DNA from: Chaenocephalus aceratus
Taxonomy: Eukaryota; Chordata; Actinopteri; Perciformes; Channichthyidae
DNA length: 64,000 nucleotides
Reading direction: 5' to 3'
Assembly (NCBI GenBank): GCA_023974075.1
Contig: JAMFTG010000045.1
Span: forward strand, 544,501 to 608,500
Part shown: one piece after another, positions 23,912 through 37,054 of the stretch
Numbering within the stretch: position 1 is the first letter of the stretch
How the letters are laid out: each line of letters begins with the position of its first letter
Notes under the pieces: generated by a model
The model's input: only the letters and a program-made list of their open reading frames with translations
What the model was told of the DNA's origin: nothing
Databases searched by the model: none
Translations under genes and position numbers: made by a program

Positions 23912-24104
23912 ATGTCAGGAGTTTGGAAGTATTATAAAATTGAAAGCGAAGGCAGTGTAACAGCCAGATGCAATGTTTGCAAGGCAGAGGTTCCGCGTGG
24001 TGGAAAGAACAGAGCTATGTTCAACACGACCAATCTAATACGCTACCTGAGAAACAAACACCAACAACAACACGGCGAGTACACAGCGGCCACTCAGGTA
24101 ACGT
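23912..24104 (+). pseudogene. BED-finger coding start of hAT-C, interrupted
   Basis: From the ATG at 23912 the product has a BED-like finger: VWKYYKI lead, CNVCKAEV, then LIRYLRNKH, giving C-x2-C and a terminal histidine pair with NKH. It runs to HGEYTAATQ, where the Ginger element enters. The frame resumes at 32533. Joining through one ACGG copy gives TQVTALTQPTLSETFKRK, the usual continuation in ZBED-type hAT proteins, followed by EKAKTITAKIAV. Soon after that the element is deleted to its right terminus. Confidence 0.8.
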
Positions 24105-25272
<1,168 letters not shown>

Positions 25273-26155
25273 GGAAAAAAGAAAATTGTTGACAATTATC
25301 CTTTTTTATCTTGTATGAATATATCTGGTATATTGCTCATTTTCCATAAAAGAAAAACATTTATTTGAGTTTGATGCATACAAATACTGTAGATGATGAT
25401 TGTTGAAAATGCACTTTTACCATAAAACGCCAGCACGACCAGTTGGTTGAGGCTCATAAAAACAAAACTGTGTAGACAGTAAAAAAAAAAGTAGTTTGTG
25501 TCCCATTTGATACAAAAATGCAAACAAATACTTTTTCCATAGATTTTTTTCTTGGTCTGCCAATTAAAGGGTTAAGCCTATATGTTTAAGCAATTATGTC
25601 TGCCTTCCCCGTCTTGCACCATTAGGACCCACTGATATAAAATGCTTAACTGCCTAAGTTGCAAATATGCACTTTTTGGTGGCCTTAGCGCCAGCTTCAC
25701 ATATTTTTGGCTACATTTAAAGTGCCAAATGTAACTTTAGATATTATGCAATGCAACGTTTTTCTTGGCCTACATCAGTGTTATAGAAGGAAAGACAACA
25801 GTGATAGTTATGTTTCAGAATAACATTTATTGGAAATTGTTGGAAAAATATCACTTTTCACCAGTTTGAGCTTCAACCTCAGGATCCATGTGTCTGTGAT
25901 CCTCTCCAGAGGGAAGGAGTCATCCATACAGAGCATCAACTAGTTCCTGAGCAGTGTCCTTCACATGCTGATATCCAAGAGAGGGAGTTACACAGTCACA
26001 AGATGGAGGAACAGAAAGCAGTATTCAATGTTTACTTCAGATTAGCTCCACGTCAGAAATGAGCATGCTTGATGTCTCTCTCCATAGAGGCTGAATCATC
26101 ATGTTCATCACATAGCTATCATCTGCCTCAAACAGTCCTGATGCTCTTCTGGGTC
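25273..26155. other. Ginger interior without coding signal
   Basis: This lies downstream of the transposase gene on the minus strand, next to the left arm. No domain-bearing frame was found on either strand. Confidence 0.5.
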
Positions 26156-26235
26156 ATCACACATCCTGTCATGTTCACAGCTACAGTTGGGATACCTTTG
26201 TCATCATGTAATCACATAGCTATCATATGCCTAAA

Positions 26236-26390
26236 GGGAGGCATGTGGCGCAGTGGGTTAGTGCGTTGGTGTTCGGATCAGGGACACTTCACCCCAAATT
26301 GCTCCTGTGGGGATTGTCCACAGTATTGAGTATGTAAGTCGCTTTGGATAACAGTGTCTAACAAGTAGCATGTCATGTAATGTAAAACAG
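26236..26390 (+). mobile_element. tRNA-derived SINE
   Basis: The head contains A-box-like tggcgcagtgggttagtgcg and B-box-like ggtgttcggatcag. The tail contains gtaagtcgctttggataa and ends in repeats of atgta. This matches the layout of tRNA-derived fish SINEs. Its 3' portion recurs at 27318-27400 and, reversed, at 50861-50925. Confidence 0.75.
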
Positions 26391-26399
26391 TCATGATGC

Positions 26400-27250
26400 T
26401 CTTCTATTTATTTAATGGTTTATTTGGCAGGGGCAATGCACAGTAATGAACACTTAAACATTAAAATGTATCAAGCGTAACAGTGCCAGATTTAGCTTTC
26501 AGCTAATTTCCATCCGCAGTCCCTCACATAAAACAATTAAGAACTTACATTTTACAAACATAGCAAAAACAAAATACATGATATGCAAAAGAGCAAGAGC
26601 AGCATACACAAGTATTTATGAGATGGCAATACAATGTAGCAGCAATGACATATAAAGTGCAATAAAAGATGTGCTACATAAAGTGGCAAGAGGAGATACC
26701 CCTGGCCTGTGTTAAAGTGCATTTAGCGGTGATTGCACGTCTGGTTGTTTCTCAACCATTCTTTGAGTTGACCTTTGAACCTATTGAGAGTGGGGGGGGG
26801 GCATTCCATGTAAACATTTATTAAAAAACACACATACTTTTAAAAGACTTAAAATGGTCAAAACTCAAGAAATGGTGTTTCTCCAGGATGGTACAGTGGA
26901 GGTATGAATGTGGCTTTCTGTCAAACACCTGGATAGCTCTCTTGAACAGCTGTTCTCTGGGTTTCAGGTTTGTGGCTCAAGCAAACGACCAGTTTGTCAA
27001 ACAGTATTCAATGTGGGATGGAATCACACAGCGGAGGTATGACTTTGCAGCATTGACAGTTAAGAAAGGTGTCATTTGTTTAAAATGTTGCAAGTTGAAT
27101 TTAACGGTATTGGATACTTTCTTAATATGTTTCTTAAAAGTCAAGTTCGAGTCCAGTATGACTCCAAGATACTTGAAGTGGGAGACTAGTTCTAATTCTG
27201 CTCCGTTTAAAATCACATTGGATCCTTCGATTTTCACTTGTCGTTTACTA
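26400..27250 (-). mobile_element. L2-like LINE 3' fragment with reverse-transcriptase tail
   Basis: The minus-strand frame at 27237-26977 encodes the end of a LINE reverse transcriptase (HFKYLGVILDSNLTFKKHI, then IPSHIEYCLTNWS). The 3' UTR follows, with ctgcggatggaaattagc and cactgttacgcttg, as in common teleost L2-type copies. It is 5'-truncated. Duplicated unit-plus-SINE sequences bracket it (26156-26390 and 27262-27400). Confidence 0.75.
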
Positions 27251-27261
27251 CACTTTCTAGG

Positions 27262-27400
27262 TAATCATACATCCTGTCATGTACACAGCTAAAGTTGGGA
27301 TAGCTTTGTTATCATGTTGTGGGGATTGTCCACAGTATTGAGTATGTAAGTCGCTTTGGATAAAAGCGTCTAACAAGTGACATGTAATGTAATGTTACTC
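27262..27400 (+). repeat. Second copy of the 26156 unit with 5'-truncated SINE
   Basis: catcctgtcatgtacacagc, then a match to the unit at 26156-26210, then directly the SINE tail from tgtggggattgtccac onward. The SINE head present in the first copy is missing. Confidence 0.8.
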
Positions 27401-27439
27401 TGATATTGGAAGATTACATTGAGTATTTTCTCAACAGAA

Positions 27440-27500
27440 ATAAAAAACGGTGTGTGTGTGTGTGTGTGAGAGAGTGTGTGAGAGTGAGTGTGTGTCTAAA
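27440..27500. repeat. Interrupted (TG)n tract
   Basis: TG dinucleotides interrupted by gagagagt blocks. Confidence 0.85.
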
Positions 27501-27852
27501 ATGTGCAGGCTTTGCAAAAATAATCGTGGTCCACAGATGGCTCCCGAACACATGTCATGTGGTACCACAGAGTGCACCCAGTGCACTCAATCTTAAAAGA
27601 AACCGAAAAAACACATGTTAGAATATTGACAAACCTTTTTTTTAAGGTTAACATCACTCATCCAGCAGTAATAAAGTTGTTTACATTGATTTAAACAAGC
27701 AATGTATAGGTTGGGATCTTAGCTGTTATCCTTTCTGTTTAGAGTCTGTGCTCAGAAGTTTCTTCAACTGCTCCAGTGTTCTCCCAAAGTGCAAAGACAT
27801 GCAAGTTTGGTGACTTAAAGTAAACATTTTCAATACCTGTTATAGTGAGTGT

Positions 27853-28253
27853 TCACCCAGTGATGTAGAGGTAACCAATCCAGGGTGTATCCCAGTCTTC
27901 CAGCCAAATGTTGGTCAGGAAATTAATACAACTTCTTACCCATTGGTCACCCTTAGGCCCTGAGTTAAATTCCCCACAGGCCCGACACAGCTGGGATAGG
28001 GCATCTGTAAAAAAGATAACAAATACAGGCATTAAGGAAGTGAAATGCCAAACAAGACACAATATTTCTGTTTCCCTGGTCGAGTCCTTTATACCTGAGT
28101 TTTTCACGAGAGCCATTGCCATCTGGAACCTCATTGAGGCCACTCCTTCCAGGTCCACTGGGTACTGGACCTTTTTCTTTAGCAGTATTTGCTCTGCAAG
28201 CTTAAAAGGTCTGTGATAAGTATCTTCGTATTTTTTTGGAAATTACAGATGGT

Positions 28254-28301
<48 letters not shown>

Positions 28302-29251
28302 TACATGTTACCTTGCAAATGAACACACCGCATGACGTTGAATCCTGCTGGATAGGGTGAGTGATGGTCGTGCAGGCCCATCTCCCAACTGAAGGTCTTT
28401 TATTCCGGACCAGCGATCTACACAGGAAACAGATAGATTGGGTTTTATATATAAGCCCAAGTGAGATACTTTTATAAGTCAAGAAGAGCTGAATGTTCAC
28501 ACAGGACAATCTAATGGTATTCAAGTAAACAGTAGTAATCAGGACAATGATTGATATGGCTTTGTGTTGCCCCCCTTAATATAAATCCAAAATCATGAAT
28601 ATATCTAGTAAACACATTAGAGCTTATAATTTCTTCACCTTGTTAAATCTTTGCATCGGCTTAACTGCTTTTCCGTGGCCCCGAATGGGTCCAAGAACAG
28701 TGACCTGTTCTCGTTCAGATACATGATCTATGGAAGTGCAAAGAAAGTATTAAAGTGTTAAATAAATACAAATGTCTTGACCATTAACATTTTAGATTAC
28801 TTACAATGAGGGTCCAGTGTGCCCCGTCACAGACAGCTCCGGCTGCCACCTCATGTTTTGTCAAGTCCAACTGAAAAATATTTGTACATACATCAGTACA
28901 TGTGTTCAAATAAACACTTATATCTAGTCCTACTCTACTCACCTTTCTTAACCCTCCCTTGTGGGTTCCTTGCCAGAGGGAAGTCATCAAATACGAATCA
29001 AAAATGTAAACCCCAGCTTTCGCCCCAATCCACGAGAGATAGGCATTCACAATCTATAAATACAACAGTATCTTTTTAACCAATTTTCTAGAGAATTATC
29101 AGTTTGCATACGTACATTTTTCTTAGAAAGTAGGCTTACTTCTCCCTCCAACTCCTTTCCAAGATCAAAAGATTTTCGCTGTAGACCTTGTATGGGCCAT
29201 ACTTGGCCCACAGCGTCTCCTTCCTCCTCCCTGCCCATATGTCTCGGATTA
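27853..29251 (-). pseudogene. Ginger transposase gene, Ulp1 protease module (exons 8-14)
   Basis: Seven minus-strand exons with GT/AG borders: 29251-29140, 29053-28943, 28870-28805, 28727-28639, 28417-28312, 28191-28095 and 28004-27853 (TGA stop). Together they encode a Ulp1/SENP (C48) cysteine protease fold. The catalytic His is in AHWTLI (exon 10), the Asp in LFLDPFG (exon 11), and the Gln and Cys in QQDSTSCGVF (exon 12). The last exon adds CRACGEF and a tryptophan-rich tail. Such enzymes cut SUMO from proteins; in some Ginger/GIN elements the protease is fused to the integrase. Exon 8 has a one-base loss in a T-run near 29168, which breaks the frame between LWAKYGPYKVYS and LGKELEGEIVNAYLSW. 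All catalytic residues are retained. Confidence 0.85.
28259..28298. repeat. (CA)n microsatellite in an intron
   Basis: About 20 CA dinucleotides between exons 12 and 13 of the Ginger gene, just after the exon 12 donor. Confidence 0.95.
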
Positions 29252-29330
29252 CTGTAAAACAACAAAATGAAACATGTTAGTTATTAATTAAATGCATACT
29301 TTGAGGTGTACTTTGTGTCAGTTTACTTAC

Positions 29331-31359
29331 AAGTCTCTTCATCAGACGATGGTCCTCTTGCCTGGCAGTCCATAGATGGAGCCATGCTCTTGGAGGATGT
29401 TGACGATGTGGAGGTGGATGTGGAGGTGGTTGTGGAGGTGGTTGTGGAGGTGGGTGTGGAGGTGGATGTCAGTGGACCAGCCAGAGGAGAAGGATCCAAC
29501 ACTTTTTTTAATTTAGCAGGGATCCTCTCCTCTGGTGTGACATAGTGTGACAGATGGTCAATGTTTATTTGCATTGTCTTTTCACCCTTTTCTGCCCCAA
29601 TGTCCGCTATTTTCCCCTCAATTCTTACAATGCGGTATGGTCCCAACATGTCTGGCTCCAGCTTTCCACCTTTTCGTTGTTCTAAACGTTTATTTCTTTT
29701 CAAAACAAAATCCCCCACTTTAAAATGGTCTACTTGCCCATGGTCTAGTTTCCTTTTGCGGACCTTGTCGTGGATTTTTTTAACGTTGGCGTTCACCTCG
29801 TGGAAAACGGCCTCCTGTCTTTTCAGTCCCTCGGAGATTTCCTCTCTTTCCACCATGCTGCAGACTTTGTCTTCTGTTATCTGCAACAGAAAACCATTAG
29901 AATGTAGAGAAAACATAGATGTTTGAAATAAAAAACATTCTAAAGGATGAGAACATTAGCAGATCTTACTTCGTACTTCTCGGGCACCTCTGACGGGTAC
30001 CTCGCCTCCCTCCCAAACATCAAGTAGTACGGACTGAATTTTGTGGTCAACTGAGGCTTAGTCCGCAGTGCAAACATCGTGCCTTGAAGGACTTGGTCCC
30101 ACTGTTTTGGCTGACCTGCCACCAGTTTGTTCAGGGACCTGAAGTACAAACACAAGAAGAACAGAAATTGGTTTCTAATATATGATGAAGCTGCTGATTT
30201 ATTTACTCTTCTTGTTTTAGGTATCAATTCTGATTAGTTAATATAGGAACAGTAATGTTTGTTATTTTATGAACAAATATACCTTTGTATTGTGCCATTT
30301 AATTTTTCCACTAGCCCATTGGTTTGTGGGTGTACGGCGAGCACAGGCTTCTTTTGATGCCAAGCTTCTCACAAAGGTTATCGTTGACCTTGAAGTGAAC
30401 ATTGGGACAAACAGGAAATAGTTAGCACAGTTACATAATGGGGAGTCATAATGCTTCAAAGTAGGACCTTATTGCAAAATTCCCCGCCTTGATCTGTTAG
30501 CAGTCTTTGAGGTGCACCACATTTGTAAAATAAATCAAGAATACACTTGGTGACCTCATCTGCTGTTTTATTTTTGAGTGGATATGCCTCTGCCCATGTG
30601 GTGAAATAATCAACCATGACACAAATGTACTGATTGCCACCATCGGTTACTGTGAGTTTACCCACTGGGTCCATGCCGACAAGCTCCAGAGGCTCTGTTA
30701 CCTGAGAAGAAGAACATACACACGAGCATTGCAGTCCATCACTGTTGACATGTTTGAAAGCTGAAACTGTCTTCAAATGTTTCCTTGTACCTCTATAGGA
30801 GTGTACTCGACCTTCTCTTTGATAAAGGCCCTCTTTGACTGGCACTGGGGACACCGAAGAACCTGAACCAAAAAACACTATACACTTTTATGTGTTGCAC
30901 TTTTGTACCATAATGTGTAATTTACGTCATTATTTTGAACTCACCCACTTGCGGATATCCTCCTCCATGCCAGGCCAATAATATCTTTGAATTATGGCCT
31001 GTCTTTTCCCTTCCAAAATGTCCGCCAATGTGGCTATCGTGGAATTCCTCAAAGAGATCGTTGGCTTCTTTGGCTGACACCACGACTTTGGCGAGGTGCT
31101 CTGCACAATTCTTTTTCCTCCTGCATATGTACAGTAGTGCAGTTCCCCATCTGGTATTGAAATGTCATAATTATACATGTATTGAGAGTGTTATCATAGC
31201 AGATGATGTTCTGAAGACCACATGTCTGATATTGTTACCTATAATCCTGAAGGTCTCTGCTCTTCTCTTGATAATAAACCTCTGTGTTCTATTCAAGCCA
31301 TCAGGATAAATGTTGTGGATCATAAAATCCATCAGTTGTTTCACAACTTCTGAATCCAT
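29331..31359 (-). pseudogene. Ginger transposase gene, integrase module (exons 1-7)
   Basis: Exons with GT/AG borders: 31359-31239, 31150-30945, 30791-30862, 30701-30468, 30388-30283, 30138-29970 and 29880-29331. Exon 1 starts at ATG 31359 (MDSEVVKQLMDFM). Exons 2-3 encode the HHCC finger (FHDSHIGGH, then RCPQCQ). Exons 4-5 hold the D-D-E core (VGMDPVG, LLTDQGGEF, NGLVEKLN). Exon 6 has the conserved LMFGREARYP block. Exon 7 carries a basic domain (HFKVGDFVLKRNKR, GPYRIVRIEGKIADI) and a Thr/Ser-rich linker from a gtggag-type repeat. This Gypsy-like integrase would cut and join transposon ends. Frameshifts occur near 31108 and 31003 (compensating) and near 30342, just before the catalytic Glu. 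The gene continues into the protease exons. Confidence 0.87.
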
Positions 31360-32528
31360 CCCCTCTTGGTTAGCCCTACAGCTATTCTCTCTCTCCCTCC
31401 AACACACACACACACACACGCGCACACACAATACTCACTTACGCACAGCCGATCTTTCTCTATGTCTGTCTATCTATGTCTACCGTATGCCTATCTCTAT
31501 CTATCTCTGTCTCGCTATCTATCTCTACAGTATCTCTATCTGTCTCGCTATCTGTCTCTCTGTCGCTATCTATCTCTCTCTAGAATCACAAACCAAGAAA
31601 GTTGTGACACTTCCGCCAGTTTATATAGCCTAGACAATGTAGGATAGAAATAAATATATATATATACACACACACGTGTATATATATATATATATATATA
31701 TACATATACACACGTGTATATATATATATATACATATATATACACACGTGTATATATACATGTATATATGTATATATATGTATATATATATACATATATA
31801 AAATAACAATTTCATTATATGGATTCAACTTGTGCCCCCCCGCTAGACTAGTCTGTGGTTTAGCAGTCACTGTGACATCAGTGTCAGCCATGGAAGATAG
31901 TTTGTTTGTTTCATCCTAAACTATCCAGCAAGGTTATTTTCATTTCTGTTGGTTTTTTTCTGCACAGTGTAGAGTCGTGTTGTGACGAGAGGGATGGAGG
32001 TATTTAATAAAAACCTTGCTCGCTGGAGAATAGCTACAGAAGTCCTGTCACAAGTTAATCGAGAGGATCACAGCTGGCCACGGATCTCGATGCTGCATTC
32101 GGGCTGTGAGTAAACAACTTGTGTCTTACTGGCTGTCTGGAGGTATGGACAGCTATCAAAGCTACTAAACACCACATTAACAACGATGTACAAATGACAG
32201 TCGGAGACAAATACATATTTGAAATGATTTATTCACGTTTGCAATGTTTTGAACAGACATCCCCAGTCACCTCATTGTCATTTTGTAGTCCTCGCTGTAC
32301 GCGTCCGGATATCGGCATCGCAACCACAACCTCACACACTGATACCGAATGTGCATCAAAGTGTTCCTATGGAGCCAAATATACCAAAAGATAAATGTAA
32401 ACAACAAAAGAAGCGATCGAAATGTGTATTTCCTGGCTATTCGACAATGGCTCCTCAAAGTACACGCCCCATTCCTACCGTTAACGTAACGTAACGACTT
32501 CCCCGGTGTAACCAGTTAAACGGTAACA
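31294..32528. repeat. Right terminal inverted repeat of the Ginger element
   Basis: Reverse complement of the left arm. It holds the promoter-proximal region and the start of exon 1 of the transposase gene. Between 31655 and 31800 it has a mixed TA/CACGTG repeat, expanded relative to the left arm's 24825-24860. A tatctatctc-type tract spans 31465-31580. Confidence 0.9.
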
Positions 32529-32640
32529 ACGGCACTGACACAACCGACACTTTCAGAGACTTTCAAAAGGAAAGAGAAACGGCCCCAGAACAGTGAAAAG
32601 GCCAAAACAATAACAGCCAAGATAGCTGTTACCTTTTTTT
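32529..32640 (+). pseudogene. hAT-C coding continuation after the Ginger insertion
   Basis: The plus-strand frame LTQPTLSETFKRKEK, then NSEKAKTITAKIAV, is the region just after the BED finger in ZBED-type hAT transposases. It is in frame with 23912-24104 once the Ginger element is removed. A T-run at 32634 marks the internal deletion point. Confidence 0.8.
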
Positions 32641-32791
32641 TTTCTCTTAAATGCATTGCATAAAGATCGGATCGGGAAAAATCGGTATCGGAAGATTGTC
32701 AAAATCAAATGATCGGAATCGGATCGGGAGCAAAAAAAGGTGATCGGACATCCCTAATTGCAATAGTATATTATAACAAATAGACATTTCA

Positions 32792-33850
32792 ATGGAATCG
32801 TGGTTAAAACGTAGCAATACTACAGCAGGGAACGTGGACAACGGAGAAATAAAGAAAGCCAAAATTGAGTCAAAATGCCGTCAATATCAGGAGGCGTATG
32901 CTTTGATGGGATTCACGTCCACAAACGGCAACCCGCCCCAGGCATTGTGTCTTTTCTGTGGGGAGAAACTAGCCAACAGCTCAATGAAACCAGCGCACCT
33001 CCAGAGACATCTCAGCACCAAACACCTGTGTCACGTTGGTAAGCCACCGCCGTTTTTCAAAATAAAACTTGCCGCGTACAGATCCTCCCAAGAGATTATG
33101 CGAAAAGCCTCCACAACATCAGCCCAAGTACTGGAGGCATCGTATGCGGTATCACTGCTCATCGCTAAAGCCAAAAAGCCGCTCACGACCGCTGAGGACC
33201 CGTTACTCCCAGCTGCTGTTGTTTTGGCCGAGACGATGCCGGACAGAAGTGCCGCGGAGAAGTTACAAACGGTGACTCTTTCTAATGACAGGCACGCAGA
33301 ATAGAACGAATGGGAGCAGATATCGTTGAACAAGTTGTGGGAAAAATGGCGAAGCATTTTCACTCCAGCTTGATGAATCGACCGATGTCAGCGGTAAGGC
33401 TCAGCTCATTGCTTTCGTGAGATACGTGGATACTGGCGACATTTATGAAAATGTGCTTTTCTGCAAGACCTTAGAGGGGAAAACCACGGGGGAGGACATT
33501 TTTAATGTTGTGAATGATTTCTTTATTGAAAACGAGCTGGACTGGAGAAACTGCACGAGTGTCTGTACTGACGGGCCGATTTAAAGGGCTCATGGCACGT
33601 ATTAGGGATACCAATCCAGAAGTGCAGTGGAATCCCTGGCGGCCAAAAAGCTGAGTCCTGTGTTGCATGACGTTTTGAACAACAGCATCAAAGTGATTAA
33701 CTTCATAAAGTCAAGACCACTCAATGCGCGTCTGTTTCACCGCCTTTGCGAGGACAAGGGAGCTGAACACACCCAACTACTGCTACACTCAGAAGTGTTT
33801 CGTTTCGCTCGCTCGCATGGGTTTGTCTATGGCCTTACTGGGCTCCTGGA
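32792..33850 (+). pseudogene. hAT transposase, FAM200/SCAND3-like, C-terminally truncated
   Basis: Starting at ATG 32792 (MESWLKRS), the protein shows a BED-like finger (CLFCGEKLANSSMKPAHLQRH, with STKH) and FFKIKLAAYRSS. It then has the LIAKAKKPLTTAEDPLLPAA block, ending at a frameshift near 33300. Further frames continue with LDESTDVSGKAQLIAFVRY (about 33375), LDWRNCTSVCTDG and SLAAKKLSP, and stop at LLLHSEV (33800). The dimerisation domain is missing. FAM200A/B, ZBED5 and SCAND3 are vertebrate genes derived from such elements. This is a decayed copy and the presumed gene of the outer shell that begins near 19598. Confidence 0.85.
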
Positions 33851-34319
33851 AAACTGAGTTAAAACAGTGTTAAAGGTGGTTGTTAAAAACATCCAATTAA
33901 CCATACTTGTTTAAAGAGAGTTGCATCGTGTTTTCAAATCAGTATTTGCACAGGCAACATTTCTTGTACTTTTTACAGGGTTCTTACACCTTTTCCAAAG
34001 TCACATTCAAGCATTTTCAAGCATCTTACAGCTGTTGTAAATTACATATTTATTTACACGTACTTATACTCAAATGATTATTTCCCTACCTCACATTAAA
34101 TCAGATGTTCTTTATGCTATAAACAACCAAATGTGTGTTTCATAATAGCATTCTACATGAGGATGACAAATTAAAGAAAATAAAACCAAGTTTAATATTT
34201 CAAAATGAGTGACCCATCTGGTAGACTGGGCCTCCCATATAACCTGGCTGAGCCAATATACAACAATCAGCCAAATAACCTTTCAATACATTATTGATTA
34301 CTATTTTTGAGGTACTTTT
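33851..34319. other. Repeat-like, non-coding DNA
   Basis: Sequence near 33978-34025 (ggttcttacacc, aaagtca, ttcaagcattttcaagca) resembles a common fish transposon terminus. No gene is supported. Confidence 0.45.
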
Positions 34320-35093
34320 AGGTTGGCAGTGTCACACAAGTCAGAGGTAAATGGTGTACTTCTACTCCACTACAGTTCAGAGGTAGATGGTGTACTTTTA
34401 CTCCACTACATGTATTTAATACCTTCAGTTACTTCACAGATCTGGATGAATGATGTGAAATATAACCAAGTGTTGAATCAGACTTTAGTTCCACCTGGAG
34501 TAAATCCACCAGCTACCCTGCAGTCTACAAAGTACTTCAGACTAGCTGCACCTTCACCAGCTTTGAGAACACTTTCATGATCAATCATTATAAAACATAT
34601 CATATATATTATTCTGAAATGGACCAATCTGCACAACGACTACTTTCACTGTCTTTCACTATATTTTGATGAGAATACTTTCTACTTTCACTTGAGGAAC
34701 ATTTTGAATGCAGGACTTTTACTGTGACAGAGTATTCCTACACTCTGGTACTTCTACTTTTAATCAAGTACAAGATCTGAGTACTTCTACTTTTACTAAG
34801 TACAATATCTGAGTACTTCTACTTTTACTCAAGTACAAGATCTGAGTACTTCTACTTTTACTAAGTACAAGATCTGAGTACTTCTACTTTTACTCAAGTA
34901 CAAGATCTGAGTACTTCTACTTTTACTAAGTACAAGATCTGAGTACTTTTACTCAAGTACAATATCTGAGTACTTCTACTTTTACTAAGTACAATATCTG
35001 AGTACTTCTACTTTTAGTCAAGTACAATATCTGAGTACTTCTACTTTTACTAATTACAAGATCTGAGTACTTATTCCACCTCTGGTAGCGTAT
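34320..35093. mobile_element. Teleost repeat (agtactcagatc family) with internal tandem array
   Basis: Same family as 18084-18330. From about 34740 to 35075, units of 33-35 bp (gtacttctacttttact, then aagtacaagatctga) repeat about ten times. The right terminus is cttattccacctctg. Confidence 0.8.
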
Positions 35094-36057
35094 TAGCCTG
35101 AATTGGAGCCACAGAATCAGGCAGAGCTGCATAACAATAGACTCACAAAGGTCACTAAAATGTACAAATGTGTCCAATGATTTTAGGTAATGTTGACTAC
35201 TCAAGAAACCTGACTTATACATCTTCAAAGGAAGACTGTGTTCATTCTACAATTACATGATGGGATTAAAGCAAAATGTAGTTTTACTTGTATAAAACTT
35301 CAACATTTTATATAATAGCCTGTTTTCTAAAAGTATCAACCATAGCGGCGCGGTCAAATCCTCAGTTTATAACATACTAACAAGCTAAGGTCTAATTACG
35401 CAACCAAGTCTCACGGCATGTTGTGTTATAGTCACGAAGTAAATGTAATCTATTGATCCGCTTGTAATTATGCCGAAGCTTCAAAGTTGGATTTATTATC
35501 TGAATTTGCCGAAACAAGTTTAATATTCTGAAAGCCAAGACTCTGTTTATTTGAAATCAGATGAAAACAAACCGTAACGGACCCTGCCGTGTTATCTATG
35601 ATTACTCTACGCTTACATTCATAATTTCAGCAGGGGGGGGGGGGGGGCTGCGCTGTCAAATCCGCAAATCCATGTTTATTTTGAAATGAGCCGTTGCGAC
35701 TTCCGACTGATTTCAATAGAGCGGGTCACATATTAGGTTCAACTTAATATTGTAACGTTCGACAAAGGGAGTCGGAAACAGGCTTCAGTGATTGGGTTTA
35801 AGGACTCCTTTGTTCGCTTACGGTCTACAGCTCAGGTTACATGTTACAGGTTCATCATCACTCTCTACTCCACTCCCTAACTCACACACACAAAGCAGGG
35901 TCAACGTCACAACTTCCCCGCCCTCCCCCCTCTGCTCCCCCAACCACAGGCCCGCACCCCGACCAGCATCACTGTGCAGCACTGTGATTGGCAGAGAGAC
36001 GGGGGATGCTTGAGTGACACACTCAGCACCCTATACGGGGTCGCTACAATATTATTG
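35094..36057. other. Unannotated DNA with a 15-G run
   Basis: A run of 15 G lies at 35633-35647. The segment 35870-36010 is C-rich with CpG sites. No gene or bounded repeat is supported. Confidence 0.45.
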
Positions 36058-36065
36058 CTTTCACC

Positions 36066-36863
36066 CAGTGGTTCTCAAACTTTTTCTGTCAGGCCCCCAC
36101 TTTGGAGAAAAAAACAAGTCGGGGCCCCCCAACACAAATAGTCAGGCTCAGTGGCGGCGCCAGATTTTTTTTTTGAGGGTGCTGTGGGGTAGCTTGACGT
36201 TTCATAGAGGGTGCTCAAACATTTAGTGTTTCTCATTAATGTACCGGGCGCTACAGTTGAGTTTTCTACTGCAACACTCCCCACGCAAATACACAGTGTG
36301 ACTGTTACAATGAAGGCTCGATAATCAGCTCACGGCATATAGGTGTAAGCAGGGGTAAAGTGCTATTTGTTATAGGTGGTGTGTGGACCTCACATAGGGG
36401 GGTCTAGGGGCATGCTCCCTCGGGAAGATTTATTTTTAAATATTGAAGTGAAAAGCATCAATCTGGTGCACTTTGAGAGCAACATGAAGAGATCTATGGA
36501 TACATCTCTCAACACCCATTTGAAACAGAACTGTAAACAGCTTTACTTTTTCTTTATGGATATTTTACAAATCACTGCCCTTTTAAACTGTATTCTTGTT
36601 TTACTGTCATATAGTATTTCATACCTGCTTTTCATTCATTCTCTTAATAACTATAATGATCATATAAACGTGTGCCTCGGAAATAACTGTTTACATTAAT
36701 GGTGAGCAAAACGTTTGAGACCCACTGAGATAACACTGAGTCTCTCAGTCTGACAGGAGAGGACTCTCCTCCACCTTGTTGTTGAAAAAACTCCTTATAT
36801 CTGTTAGCGTAGCTCGCTAGCGCCAGAAGAACAACAACGATCTCCGGTACCGGTGTGCTCTCG

Positions 36864-36904
<41 letters not shown>

Positions 36905-37054
36905 CCGAGCTTAGTTTTTTTCCGAATCAATAATTTTTCAAATGATATTTTTTAAAATCTTTTTATTTAATTGTTTTAAATAACCATTTTTCCTCCTGGT
37001 CTCTCGTGCCCCCCCCCTGTCATGCCTCTGCGCCCCCCACTTTGGGAATCACTG
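36066..37054. mobile_element. Old non-autonomous hAT element
   Basis: It begins CAGTGGTTCTCAAACTT and ends TTTGGGAATCACTG. The 8-bp flanks ctttcacc and atttaacc share six positions. Inside, 36150-36530 resembles another element (cagtggcggcgccag) related to the repeat near 18900-19190, and a CA tract lies at 36868-36901. No transposase frame. Confidence 0.65.

Noticed and set aside
26236..26300. A true tRNA gene
   Set aside because: Only A- and B-box-like motifs are present, with no cloverleaf pairing seen, and the typical SINE tail follows.
29331..31359. Endogenous retrovirus or Gypsy LTR element from the integrase homology
   Set aside because: There is no reverse transcriptase, gag or LTR; the gene is spliced, sits between inverted repeats and is fused to a Ulp1 protease, as in Ginger/GIN elements.
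35760..36010. CpG-rich promoter of a host gene
   Set aside because: C-rich with some CpG, but no adjacent exon was found; repeat origin is equally likely.
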